Assembly (NCBI GenBank): GCA_007135355.1
Contig: SLJA01000195.1
Coordinates: forward strand, 1-14,391
Direction of reading: 5' to 3'
DNA length: 14,391 nt
DNA from: Wenzhouxiangella sp.
GTDB taxonomy: Bacteria; Pseudomonadota; Gammaproteobacteria; Xanthomonadales; Wenzhouxiangellaceae
Translations under genes and position numbers: made by a program
Shown here: in pieces, positions 1 through 6,981 of the stretch
Numbering within the stretch: the stretch's first letter is position 1
How the letters are laid out: the number at the start of each line of letters is the position of its first letter
Notes under the pieces: generated by a model
Databases searched by the model: none
What the model was told of the DNA's origin: nothing
What the model saw: only the letters and a program-made list of their open reading frames with translations

Positions 1-281
1 AAGTCCATGGCCAGCACGGTGAATTGCTTGGCCAACAACGGGGCCAGCGCCCGCCAGGAGTGCGTCGAGGCACCGGTACCGTGTACCAACAACATCACCG
101 GACCCGCACCGAAATGCTGGACGTGCCACTTCAGGCCGGCGGCGTGATGGAACCGGCTGGCCGCGGCATGCGGCCAGGTGTTGTGTTCAATCAACCAGTT
201 CAGCGCCCCTGACACGTGCTCCACTCCCGGCCGCTCAGCATGGCAACGCTCGCATTGGCTGATCGCGGCAGATTCCAGCAT
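1..281 (-). CDS. bchO: BchO, magnesium-chelatase accessory alpha/beta hydrolase (5' part, runs off the left edge)
   Basis: This is the N-terminal part of an alpha/beta-hydrolase-fold protein read leftwards; about 93 codons are inside the window. The visible protein has the entry typical of BchO: a TWPH segment at about residues 35-38, a GLKWHVQ strand at about 49-55, and the oxyanion-loop motif LLVHGTGAS at about 64-72, followed by THSWR. BchO is encoded in photosynthesis clusters, commonly beside bchI and bchD, and is thought to assist magnesium insertion into protoporphyrin IX; its reaction is not established. The catalytic Ser and His would lie beyond the edge. The start is uncertain. ATG at 281 is the first in-frame Met, and GTG at 224 would give a length closer to remembered homologues; neither has a strong ribosome binding site. 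It follows tspO by 39 to 96 bases on the same strand and is probably cotranscribed with bchG-bchP-tspO. Confidence 0.85.
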   Translation of the reverse strand, partial: MLESAAISQCERCHAERPGVEHVSGALNWLIEHNTWPHAAASRFHHAAGLKWHVQHFGAGPVMLLVHGTGASTHSWRALAPLLAKQFTVLAMD

Positions 282-320
282 CCACGGCCACCCGCCGGCG
301 CGGCACCGAGACGCACGGCG

Positions 321-812
321 TCAAAGCCCCGGGTTCAGCCGCACCACGGCCGCGTTGAGCGCGGCGGCATAGGTCACCCAGGCCAGGTAAGGCAGCAGCA
401 GCCAGGTGGTGGTTCGGGAAAAGGACCGCAAACCAACAATCAGGGCCACGATCGACAGCCATAGCAGAAAGATTTCGGCCAGGGCCAGATCGGGTCTTTG
501 CAGGCGGAAGAATAACAGGCTCCACAGCACATTCAAAAAACCGTTGAGCGCGAACAAGGCGAGAATCCAGTTGCGCGCATTGGCGTCTCGGGTCTCGTGC
601 CAGGCCAGCACCCCGGCCAGCGCGGCCATGGCGTAAATCGAGGTCCAGATCGGACCAAACAGCCAGTCCGGCGGCTGCCAGGCCGGCCTGACCAGAGTCT
701 GGTACCAGCCCTCCAGGTCGGTGGACAGGAACCCCAGCAGCGCCACCAGTATGGCCGCCAGTGCGGCAAACGCGACCGGAACCCAGCCGGGCCTGCTCCT
801 GGAGTGGTTCAT
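321..812 (-). CDS. tspO: TspO/MBR family tryptophan-rich sensory protein (CrtK)
   Basis: A 163-residue integral membrane protein, the usual TspO length, with five predicted membrane helices. The family signature is clear: a WYQTLVRPAWQPPDWLFGPIW region at about residues 36-56 and a later LNVLWSLLFF helix, rich in Trp and Pro. TspO (CrtK in older photosynthesis-cluster literature) binds tetrapyrroles in the membrane. In Rhodobacter sphaeroides it modulates photosynthesis gene expression in response to oxygen, probably by affecting porphyrin intermediates. Its ATG overlaps the stop codon of bchP (ATGA junction), so the two are translationally coupled. Placement between bchP and bchO fits a role tied to late bacteriochlorophyll synthesis. 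Confidence 0.92.
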   Translation of the reverse strand: MNHSRSRPGWVPVAFAALAAILVALLGFLSTDLEGWYQTLVRPAWQPPDWLFGPIWTSIYAMAALAGVLAWHETRDANARNWILALFALNGFLNVLWSLLFFRLQRPDLALAEIFLLWLSIVALIVGLRSFSRTTTWLLLPYLAWVTYAAALNAAVVRLNPGL

Positions 813-2032
813 CTCACCCTGGCCAGGCCGAGCAGATGCGCCATGTCCTTGAAGAAAATACGCACGTGCGCCAGCGGCTTAGCCTTGACCAGGCGCTTGT
901 GCATGTAGGCCTCCCAGGTCAGCATCTGCACATCCGGATCGCGGCAAATGCTGACGAAGCGTTCGCGGCGATTGTCGTTGCGATACCAGAAACGCTGCAA
1001 AAGACCGAGAATCCAGAACACTCGACCGTGCGCTTTCATGAAGCGCTTGCGCGCCGAGCGCAAGGCGCGCGGATTGCCGCTACGGCAGAACTCGTCGGCC
1101 GCCTCGGCCGCCAGGCGGCCGCTGACCATGGCGTAGTAGATGCCTTCACCCGAAGCCGGCGCGACGCAACCGGCGGCATCACCGGCCAGCACCACGTCCT
1201 TGCCGTTGTCCCAGCGCTTGAGCGTGCGCAACGGAATGGGCGCGCCCTCACGCCGGATGGTCTCGCTGTCGGCCATGCCGGTGCGTTCGCGCAGCTTGCT
1301 GACCGCGGCGCGCATGGAAAAACCCTTGTTGGCGGTACCGACACCAATGCTGGTCTGCTCACCATGCGGAAAGATCCAGGCATAGAAATCCTGCGACAAC
1401 TCGCCCTGATAATACACATCACAGCGCTTGCGATCGAAGCCCTGCACGCCCTGGGGCGGAGAACTGACAATCTCGTGGTAAGCGGCGACGAAGGGGATAT
1501 CGTGGGCTTCGGGAATACTCTGGCGCGCCACCTCCGAGCGCGCGCCGTCGGCACCGATAATCAGTCGCGCGGCAACCCGATGCGGCTCGGCGCCGTCCCT
1601 GCTGTGGTGACTGCCGGACTCGTAAACGACCCAGGTTCGGCCGTCGGCATCATGCTCGATGGACTTGAAATGACCGCTTCGGCGAACGGCTCCCGCCTGT
1701 GCCGCCCGTTCACGCAGCCATTCATCGAAGTGTTCGCGATCGACCATGCCGACAAACCCGTTGATCGGCATGTCCACCTCCCGCGACTGGGGCGATACCA
1801 TGCGGGCACAGTTGACTCGGGCGGCCAGCAGCGATTCCGGGATGTCAAATTCCTTGAGCAGAACCGGCGGCACCGCGCCCCCGCAGGGCTTGATCCGGCC
1901 ACCGCGGTCCAGCAGCAGAACCGAACGACCAAGGCGCGCCAGATCGTGCGCGGCAGTGGCACCAGCCGGCCCCCCTCCGACCACGACAACATCAAACCCT
2001 TCCAACCCTTCGCTTTGCAAATCCGGCTGCAT
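809..2032 (-). CDS. bchP: Geranylgeranyl reductase BchP (ChlP family)
   Basis: A 407-residue FAD-dependent reductase that saturates three double bonds of the geranylgeranyl tail to give the phytyl tail of bacteriochlorophyll a. The N-terminal Rossmann motif GGGPAG is at about residues 19-24, the KPCGG signature typical of the BchP/ChlP family at about 48-52, IIGADGARS at about 158-166, and the second FAD motif LAGDAAG at about 282-288, followed by SGEGIYYAM. ATG at 2032 is chosen over the overlapping TTG one codon upstream because an AAGGAG ribosome binding site lies 8 bases before the ATG. The gene follows bchG by about 105 bases and its stop overlaps the tspO start. The bchG-bchP pairing is the common order for esterification followed by tail reduction. 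Confidence 0.95.
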   Translation of the reverse strand: MQPDLQSEGLEGFDVVVVGGGPAGATAAHDLARLGRSVLLLDRGGRIKPCGGAVPPVLLKEFDIPESLLAARVNCARMVSPQSREVDMPINGFVGMVDREHFDEWLRERAAQAGAVRRSGHFKSIEHDADGRTWVVYESGSHHSRDGAEPHRVAARLIIGADGARSEVARQSIPEAHDIPFVAAYHEIVSSPPQGVQGFDRKRCDVYYQGELSQDFYAWIFPHGEQTSIGVGTANKGFSMRAAVSKLRERTGMADSETIRREGAPIPLRTLKRWDNGKDVVLAGDAAGCVAPASGEGIYYAMVSGRLAAEAADEFCRSGNPRALRSARKRFMKAHGRVFWILGLLQRFWYRNDNRRERFVSICRDPDVQMLTWEAYMHKRLVKAKPLAHVRIFFKDMAHLLGLARVR

Positions 2033-2122
2033 CAATCTGTCTCCTTGCTGCGGGAACGATACCCCCGCGCGGCATCGACCGCAACAGTCAACGCCAAGAT
2101 ATCCGGGCCGCGCGACGCAGAA

Positions 2123-2152
2123 GTCATCAATCCGTCATCAACCTGTCATCGA
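2123..2152. repeat. Three direct repeats with 11-bp period between bchG and bchP
   Basis: On the plus strand GTCATCAA, GTCATCAA and GTCATCGA start at 2123, 2134 and 2145, exactly 11 bp apart (minus strand TTGATGAC, TTGATGAC, TCGATGAC). They overlap the last codons and stop of bchG and precede bchP. Phased repeats of about one helical turn can be a binding array for a response regulator, but the overlap with coding sequence means this may be chance. Confidence 0.4.
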
Positions 2153-3025
2153 CACCACATCGCGCACCGCAAAAGCCGCGACCAGCATACCGAACACATA
2201 AGCCATGATCCCGGTCATGTTGTACCAGGGCGCCCGCTCCCTGGGTTGTTCGAGCAGGCGCAGCATGAACAGCAACTGCAGGGCCAGCAGGATGACAATA
2301 GCGGCGGCGTGATAGGGCCGATCCCAGAACAACAGCAAGGCAATCACCAGCACCTGCGGAATGATCATGGAAATGCAGGCCACGCGCGCGGCTCGATCGA
2401 CGCCGAGTTGCGCCGGCAGCGATGCAATGCCCATGCGGCGATCGCCATCCACGGATTTGAAGTCGTTGATCGTCATGATGCCGTGCGCACCCAGGCTGTA
2501 GAGGACGGCAAGGGTGATGATCGGCCAGCCCGGCAAGGCTGACAACATCGCCGCCGCCCCGGTGAACCAGGCAATCCCCTCATAGCTGAAGCCCACTGCG
2601 GTGTTGCCCCACCAGCCATTCTGCTTGAGCCGGATCGGCGGCATGCTGTAGGCCCAGGCCAACAACAACGCCACGACCGTGGCCGCCAACACCCACAGCC
2701 CCAGCAGCGCAGCCAGCAACAATGAAACCGCGCTGCCCAGCAGGGCCAGATAAAGACCCCAGCGACCTGGAATCCGTCCGGACGGGATCGGCCGCTGCGG
2801 CTCATTGATAGCGTCCACGTGACGATCGAACCAGTCATTGATTGCCTGGCTGGTCCCGCACACCATCGGCCCGGCCAGGACGATGCCGCCCAGGGCAAAC
2901 AGCCAGCGGTCCTGGACGGCCACTCCGGCTGACACGATACCGCAGCCAAACGCCCACATGGGCGGAAACCAGGTGACCGGCTTGAACAGCTCGAGCACTG
3001 CCTTGGCTGACGGGACGGTATTCAT
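2138..3025 (-). CDS. bchG: Bacteriochlorophyll synthase (bacteriochlorophyllide a geranylgeranyltransferase)
   Basis: A 295-residue UbiA-family membrane prenyltransferase that esterifies bacteriochlorophyllide a with geranylgeranyl diphosphate. Both aspartate-rich motifs are present: NDWFDRHVD at about residues 63-71, which binds the diphosphate through Mg2+, followed by NEPQRPIPSGRI; and NDFKSVDGDRRMGI at about 187-200. LFKPVTWFPPMWAFGCG near the N terminus (about 13-29) is specific to the BchG/ChlG branch. About eight or nine membrane helices are expected. The reading frame is open upstream to 3127, but ATG at 3025 is chosen because homologues begin just before LKPVTWFPP and the extra 34 residues are not hydrophobic or family-like. 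There is no strong ribosome binding site. It is the first gene of the leftward operon and is divergent from bchF. Confidence 0.95.
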   Translation of the reverse strand: MNTVPSAKAVLELFKPVTWFPPMWAFGCGIVSAGVAVQDRWLFALGGIVLAGPMVCGTSQAINDWFDRHVDAINEPQRPIPSGRIPGRWGLYLALLGSAVSLLLAALLGLWVLAATVVALLLAWAYSMPPIRLKQNGWWGNTAVGFSYEGIAWFTGAAAMLSALPGWPIITLAVLYSLGAHGIMTINDFKSVDGDRRMGIASLPAQLGVDRAARVACISMIIPQVLVIALLLFWDRPYHAAAIVILLALQLLFMLRLLEQPRERAPWYNMTGIMAYVFGMLVAAFAVRDVVSMTG

Positions 3026-3142
3026 GGCGGCCAAGTGTACCCCAGCTTGCACCTGTACCCGCAGCCGCGTGAAGCGACCCGGAGGAGCTGGTTCAATGCC
3101 CTCTTCGACCAACCTGGAAACGTTCAAAAAACCCTGTATTCA

Positions 3143-3171
3143 TTGACAAATCAAGGCCGGAAGATTACTAT
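3143..3171 (+). promoter_or_regulatory. Sigma70-like promoter for bchF-lhaA-puh operon
   Basis: A consensus -35 hexamer TTGACA (3143-3148) is separated by exactly 17 bases from TACTAT (3166-3171, 4 of 6 matches to TATAAT). Transcription would begin near 3178, giving a leader of about 50 bases before the bchF ATG at 3228. The -35 box is overlapped by TGT-N8-ACA (3135-3148), which resembles the half-sites of the photosynthesis repressor PpsR/CrtJ, although the known operator is TGT-N12-ACA. The region lies between divergent bchG and bchF. Confidence 0.6.
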
Positions 3172-3227
3172 GGATTGGCAAGAAACGACTGTGTGCGGCA
3201 CCCTGTCGCAGGTCGCTTGGAAAGTTT

Positions 3228-3797
3228 ATGAAAAAATGCCGAGGTAGCGCATCGTCCGATTCAGATACTGTCGGGTCCGTGTGCCACACGCCTCTTTACA
3301 CCCCCGAACAACGAAGTCGTCGTGACGCCTCGGTCTGGACTGTTGTCCAGGCCATCCTGGCACCATTGCAGTTCCTTGTCTTCCTGATCAGCCTCGTGCT
3401 GGTGTTCAGATATCTCGGCACGGGTGCGGGAGAGACCGCCGCGACCATTTCCATCGTCATCAAGACGCTGTTGCTGTACGCCATCATGGTGACAGGCGCT
3501 ATCTGGGAGCGCGAAGTATTCGGACGCTACCTGTTCGCTCCGGTGTTTTTCTGGGAAGACTTCGTGAGCATGTTCGTGCTGGCGCTGCATACGGCTTACC
3601 TGGTGGTTCTGGCCACTGGCGTGCTCGATGCTCGCGGGCAGATGGTGCTTGCCCTGGTGGCTTACGCCGCCTATGTCCTCAATGCCGGGCAATTCCTGTT
3701 CAAGCTGCGTGCCGCGCGCCTCGCCGCCGCGGCGGAAACCTCAACGGCTGACCATCCCGCCAATTCCCATCCCGTCAATTCCAAGGCGCCGACATGA
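3228..3797 (+). CDS. bchF: 2-vinyl bacteriochlorophyllide hydratase BchF
   Basis: A 189-residue membrane protein that hydrates the C3-vinyl group of (bacterio)chlorophyllide to hydroxyethyl on the way to bacteriochlorophyll a. The BchF family is recognised from LYTPEQRSRRDAS at about residues 23-35, ILAPLQFLVFLISL in the first helix, the central GRYLFAPVFFWEDFVSM and the following ALHTAYLVVLATG. Three or four membrane segments are visible. ATG at 3228 has a GGAAAG ribosome-binding-like sequence close upstream; GTG at 3279 would remove a 17-residue non-conserved N-terminal extension and start nearer to where homologues start. The C terminus is an Ala-rich tail ending in a duplicated HPANS/HPVNS unit. 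It is first in the rightward operon, and the stop overlaps the next ATG (ATGA). Confidence 0.93.
   Translation: MKKCRGSASSDSDTVGSVCHTPLYTPEQRSRRDASVWTVVQAILAPLQFLVFLISLVLVFRYLGTGAGETAATISIVIKTLLLYAIMVTGAIWEREVFGRYLFAPVFFWEDFVSMFVLALHTAYLVVLATGVLDARGQMVLALVAYAAYVLNAGQFLFKLRAARLAAAAETSTADHPANSHPVNSKAPT
3753..3782 (+). repeat. 15-bp tandem duplication in the 3' end of bchF
   Basis: CATCCCGCCAATTCC (3753-3767) is followed at once by CATCCCGTCAATTCC (3768-3782), one mismatch. It is in frame and encodes HPANS then HPVNS in the non-conserved tail of BchF, so it looks like a recent slippage duplication. Confidence 0.75.
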
Positions 3798-3883
3798 GCG
3801 ACCGGGGCAACGCGGTCGCAAGCGGTCTCCCGGGCTCAAGCAGCAGCCGCGGCGAGTCGGCACGGTCGGGGCCCCGCGCATGA
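3794..3883 (+). CDS. Tiny 29-codon ORF between bchF and lhaA, possible remnant or small protein
   Basis: An ORF of 29 codons starts in the ATGA that ends bchF (ATG 3794-3796, bchF TGA 3795-3797) and stops in the ATGA that begins lhaA (ATG 3880-3882, TGA 3881-3883). The product is Ser-, Gly- and Arg-rich with no recognisable domain or membrane segment. It occupies the spot where many purple bacteria carry bchNBHLM between bchF and lhaA. It could be a relic of a deleted gene, a coupling leader that delivers ribosomes to lhaA, or chance. No strong ribosome binding site precedes it. I do not recognise it. Confidence 0.35.
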   Translation: MSDRGNAVASGLPGSSSSRGESARSGPRA

Positions 3884-5319
3884 GGCGCGCCGGCGGCATC
3901 ATGGCATCCGCCTGGACCCGTGTCGGGCCCGGCATGCTGCCGTTCGCCGACGCCGCCAGCGACGATCTGCCGCTAGGCCGGCTCCTGCGCCTGTCGCTGT
4001 TCCAGGTCACCGTGGGCATGGCGGTGGTCCTGCTGACTGGGACGCTGAACCGCGTCATGATTGTCGAACTCGGCATCCCCGCCTGGCTGATCGCCGTGAT
4101 GGTGTCCCTGCCGCTGGTGTTCGCACCACTGCGCGCTCTGATCGGCTTTCGCTCCGACACGCATCGCTCGGTGCTGGGCTGGCGCAGAGTTCCCTACATC
4201 TGGTTTGGCACGCTGCTGCAGTTCGGCGGGCTGACCATCATGCCCTTTGCCTTGCTGGTGCTGTCGGGTGACGGCTATGGCCCGGTCTGGATCGGTGTTG
4301 CCGGAGCGGCCCTGGCGTTTCTGTTGACCGGCGCCGGCATGCATACGGCGCAAACGGCCGGACTGGCGCTGGCCGGAGACCTGGCGCCGGAACGGTCGCG
4401 ACCACGCGTGATCGCCCTGCTGTATGTGGTCCTGTTGCTGGGCATGGTGGGAAGCGCGCTGGTGTTCTCGGTCGTGCTGGCCAGCTTCGAGCATATCCTG
4501 CTGATCAAGGTTTTGCAGGCCGCGGCGCTGGCGACCCTGGTCTTGAATGGGATCGCGCTGTGGAAGCAGGAGGCGCGCAACCCCGCCCGAACCGCCGAGG
4601 ATCTGCCGCGTCCGACGTTCCGTGAGGCCTGGCGCAAACTCAGCGCTCAGGACGGCATGCGTCGCTTCCTGCTGGTGGTCGGCCTGGGCAGCATTGCCTT
4701 TAGCATGCAGGATATCCTGCTCGAACCTTACGGGGCCGAAGTACTGGGCCTGAGCGTCAGTGAAACCACCCTGCTTACGGCGCTGCTTGCCGCCGGGGCG
4801 CTGGCCGCTTTTGCCTATGCCGCGCGCTCTCTGGGTCGCGGCAGTGATCCACACCGCCTGGCCGCGGCCGGCATTCTGGTCGGCATCGTGGCATTCACCG
4901 CCGTCATCCTGGCCGGTCCGCTGGAATCAGGATTGGTGTTCCGCATCGGTACGGTATTGATCGGCTTTGGCGGCGGGCTGTTTGGCGTCAGCACCCTGAC
5001 GGCGGCCATGAACATGGCCGGCGACAGCGAAAACGGTATCGTGCTGGGTGTCTGGGGCGCCGTTCAAGCCACCGCGATCGGCAGCGGTATCGCCTTGGGC
5101 GGCGGCATTCGCGATGTCGTCGACGGACTGGCCACCCAGGGGCTGCTCGGTCCCGCGTTGACCGGACCGGCGGCGGCATATGGTGTTGTTTACCATTTAG
5201 AAATTTTGTTGTTGTTCATAACGCTGGCAATCGTTGGCCCTTTGGCCCAACCTTGGCAGTGTGGTCGTCCGGATCCAAGCAGGAAAAAACGCTTCGGTCT
5301 GGACCAGATGCCCGGATAA
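3880..5319 (+). CDS. lhaA: LhaA, BCD/PucC-family LH1 assembly transporter-like protein
   Basis: A 479-residue protein with about twelve membrane helices, of the PucC/LhaA/BCD branch of the major facilitator superfamily. LhaA is required for assembly of LH1 around the reaction centre, probably by handling bacteriochlorophyll or LH1 polypeptides in the membrane. Diagnostic segments are FADAASDDLPLGRLLRLSLF at about residues 22-41, TGTLNRVMIVELG at about 53-65 and the loop SDTHRSVLGWRRVPYIWFG at about 91-109. ATG at 3880 is chosen by coupling with the preceding ORF; ATG at 3901 is an alternative seven codons in. In other purple bacteria lhaA usually follows bchM and precedes puhA; here it precedes puhA by 22 bases but follows bchF. 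The C-terminal tail after the last helix is short and basic. Confidence 0.92.
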   Translation: MRRAGGIMASAWTRVGPGMLPFADAASDDLPLGRLLRLSLFQVTVGMAVVLLTGTLNRVMIVELGIPAWLIAVMVSLPLVFAPLRALIGFRSDTHRSVLGWRRVPYIWFGTLLQFGGLTIMPFALLVLSGDGYGPVWIGVAGAALAFLLTGAGMHTAQTAGLALAGDLAPERSRPRVIALLYVVLLLGMVGSALVFSVVLASFEHILLIKVLQAAALATLVLNGIALWKQEARNPARTAEDLPRPTFREAWRKLSAQDGMRRFLLVVGLGSIAFSMQDILLEPYGAEVLGLSVSETTLLTALLAAGALAAFAYAARSLGRGSDPHRLAAAGILVGIVAFTAVILAGPLESGLVFRIGTVLIGFGGGLFGVSTLTAAMNMAGDSENGIVLGVWGAVQATAIGSGIALGGGIRDVVDGLATQGLLGPALTGPAAAYGVVYHLEILLLFITLAIVGPLAQPWQCGRPDPSRKKRFGLDQMPG

Positions 5320-5341
5320 CCCGGCCAAAGGAGTCAATGCT

Positions 5342-6154
5342 ATGCCCTCAGGTTTCATCACAAGCTACATCAATGTCGCCCAGGTCGCGCTCTACGCGTT
5401 CTGGATCTTCTTCGCGGTTCTGGTTTTCTACCTGCGTCGCGAAGACAAACGCGAGGGCTATCCGCTGGAGTCGGATCGTAGCGCGCGCTCGTCTCGAGTG
5501 AAGGTGGTCGGATGGCCGTTGCCGCCGGAACCGAAGACCTTCCTGCTCAGGGATAACCAGGGCTCGGTCCAGCTGCCGAAGCCGCCGCCGCCACCGAGCC
5601 CGATCGAGGGCACAGCGCCGAAGGCCGCCTGGCCCGGGGCGCCATTGGTACCCACCGGTGACCCCATGCGCGACGGTGTTGGCCCGGCCAGCTATTCGCC
5701 ACGGCAAGATGTGCCCGATCTGGCGATCAGCGGCAAACCGAAAATTGTCCCGATGCGAGTGGCCACCGACTTCAGCGTCGAGCCCACGGACCCGGATCCG
5801 CGCGGCATGTCAGTGGTCGCCGCCGATGGCGAAACGGCCGGCACGGTGGTTGAGCTTTGGGTTGACCGCGCCGAACCGCGGATTCTGTACTATGAGGTCG
5901 CCCTTGACCTGGCCACAGACGACGACAGCGACGAGGCTACGCGCAGCAATGTGCTGCTGCCTTACGGCTTCGCCCGGGTCAACTTCGGCAAGAAGCGCAT
6001 CAATGTCTCATCCATCATGTCGCATCAGTTCGCATACGTGCCGCGCACCAAGAGTGATGAACAAGTGACACGGCTGGAAGAAGATCGCATCTGCGCCTAC
6101 TACGCCAGCGGTCATCTGTATGCGCACCCCTCGCGTCAGAAGCCGCTGATCTGA
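5342..6154 (+). CDS. puhA: Photosynthetic reaction centre H subunit PuhA
   Basis: The 270-residue H subunit caps the L/M heterodimer on the cytoplasmic side and carries protons to QB. It has a short periplasmic N terminus, one transmembrane helix at about residues 12-31, then YLRREDKREGYPLE at about 30-43, a Pro-rich linker with PKPPPPPSP near 80, and the PRC-barrel domain. In the barrel, MSVVAADGETAGTVVELWVD and the late EEDRICAYYASGHLYAHP are clearly PuhA. A Glu in YYEVAL matches the H-Glu171 area, but the H-Glu173 position is Ala, and an acidic insertion rich in Asp follows. The start is well supported: AAAGGAG lies about 8 bases before ATG 5342. The gene is followed by a strongly structured 178-base gap before puhB. 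Confidence 0.96.
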   Translation: MPSGFITSYINVAQVALYAFWIFFAVLVFYLRREDKREGYPLESDRSARSSRVKVVGWPLPPEPKTFLLRDNQGSVQLPKPPPPPSPIEGTAPKAAWPGAPLVPTGDPMRDGVGPASYSPRQDVPDLAISGKPKIVPMRVATDFSVEPTDPDPRGMSVVAADGETAGTVVELWVDRAEPRILYYEVALDLATDDDSDEATRSNVLLPYGFARVNFGKKRINVSSIMSHQFAYVPRTKSDEQVTRLEEDRICAYYASGHLYAHPSRQKPLI

Positions 6155-6163
6155 AGCACATGA

Positions 6164-6266
6164 CCCGGCCGTCACACTGATGGCCGGGCCAATGCCCGGC
6201 CGGAAAAGCCGACCGGGAGCCATGCGCAGACTGCCTTTGCGTACTAACGCAGAGACGGGTGCGCAT
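6164..6266 (+). promoter_or_regulatory. Structured intercistronic region after puhA (mutually exclusive hairpins plus nested stem)
   Basis: CCCGGCC (6164-6170) can pair with GGCCGGG (6182-6188), or GGCCGGGC (6182-6189) can pair with GCCCGGCC (6194-6201) around a CAAT loop, so the middle arm is shared by two exclusive hairpins. Next, ATGCGCA (6222-6228) pairs with TGCGCAT (6260-6266) and encloses CTTTGCGT (6235-6242), ACTA loop, ACGCAGAG (6247-6254). No T-run follows, so it is unlikely to be an intrinsic terminator. It probably stabilises puhA mRNA or sets the puhA:puhB ratio. Confidence 0.55.
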
Positions 6267-6332
6267 CGAATATCATGGGGCTTTCGTACTCGCGTTGACG
6301 AAAAGATCCGGCGAATCTAGAGAGAGTTCGGT

Positions 6333-6974
6333 TTGACTGCAATAGATCAGAACGACATCAAGCCCTTGCCAGGGCCGCTTCCGGAAGGCGAGAGCGTTCT
6401 CTGGCAGCGCTCTCCCCGGTGGCAACCACTGGGGCGAAGGGTTTTCCACACATACAAGATTGCCCTGTATTTCACCGTAATCATTGCCTGGGTGGCGATC
6501 GCCGCGGTCCTGGGCGGCGGCTGGGGCGATGCCTGGCGCGCCCTGATCTGGACCCTGCCGCCGGCCCTGGGCGTGGTCTTGCTGCTGGGCTTCTTTGCCT
6601 GGGCCTACAGTCGTAACACGGTCTACACCATTACCAATAAGCGGGTCATCATCCAGTCCGGTCTGGCCTTCACGACCGCCATCAACCTCCCCTTCAGCAA
6701 GCTCGACAGCGCCGATGTAAAGACCTTCAGCGACGGCAGCGGGGACATTGAGCTGACCATGGCTGGCCCGCGCATTCTGTACAGCATGATCTGGCCGAAC
6801 AATCGCCTGTTGGCGATCAAAAGGCCCAAGCCGGTGCTGTGGGCGCTGGAAGCGCCCCGGCAAGCAGCGGATATCCTGGGCCAGGCGTTGCTGAAGGAAG
6901 AACGCGCACAGCAGGATGTCGAACCATCGGCCGATAGGGAAAATACCGACATTTCGCAGGCGACGGCGCGATGA
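6333..6974 (+). CDS. puhB: Photosynthetic complex assembly protein PuhB
   Basis: A 213-residue membrane protein with a bacterial PH-like domain, required for efficient reaction-centre assembly in Rhodobacter capsulatus, where it is thought to act as a dimeric assembly factor for the RC. Residues about 9-36 match the PuhB opening (IKPLPGPLPEGESVLWQ), two membrane helices lie at about 43-62 and 70-92, and the PH-like domain starts with YTITNKRVIIQSG at about 98-110. The start is TTG at 6333, with an AGAGAG ribosome binding site 7 bases upstream; no ATG is suitable. The C-terminal tail after about residue 190 is hydrophilic. It follows puhA after the structured gap and precedes puhC by 7 bases. 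Confidence 0.93.
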   Translation: MTAIDQNDIKPLPGPLPEGESVLWQRSPRWQPLGRRVFHTYKIALYFTVIIAWVAIAAVLGGGWGDAWRALIWTLPPALGVVLLLGFFAWAYSRNTVYTITNKRVIIQSGLAFTTAINLPFSKLDSADVKTFSDGSGDIELTMAGPRILYSMIWPNNRLLAIKRPKPVLWALEAPRQAADILGQALLKEERAQQDVEPSADRENTDISQATAR

Positions 6975-6981
6975 ACCTCTC

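Noticed and set aside
761..2542. 593-codon open frame on the plus strand
   Set aside because: It lies antisense to bchG, bchP and tspO, which are clear family members; the long frame is a by-product of high GC codon bias and its translation resembles no family.
3026..3127. 34-codon N-terminal extension of bchG from a TTG start
   Set aside because: The extension is not conserved in remembered BchG sequences, which start just before the LKPVTWFPP motif; ATG 3025 fits better.
3143..3154. TTGACAAATCAA as an FNR box near bchF
   Set aside because: The half-sites are only 2 bases apart instead of 4, so a standard FNR dimer would not fit; the TTGACA is better explained as a -35 box.
3170..3247. 25-codon ORF with a ribosome-binding-like GGAAG upstream of bchF
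   Set aside because: Its ATG overlaps the -10 hexamer of the predicted bchF promoter, so a transcript from that promoter would not contain the start; probably chance.
3973..4854. 293-codon open frame on the minus strand
   Set aside because: It is antisense to lhaA, rich in Gln, Arg and Gly as typical for the shadow of a GC-rich membrane protein gene.
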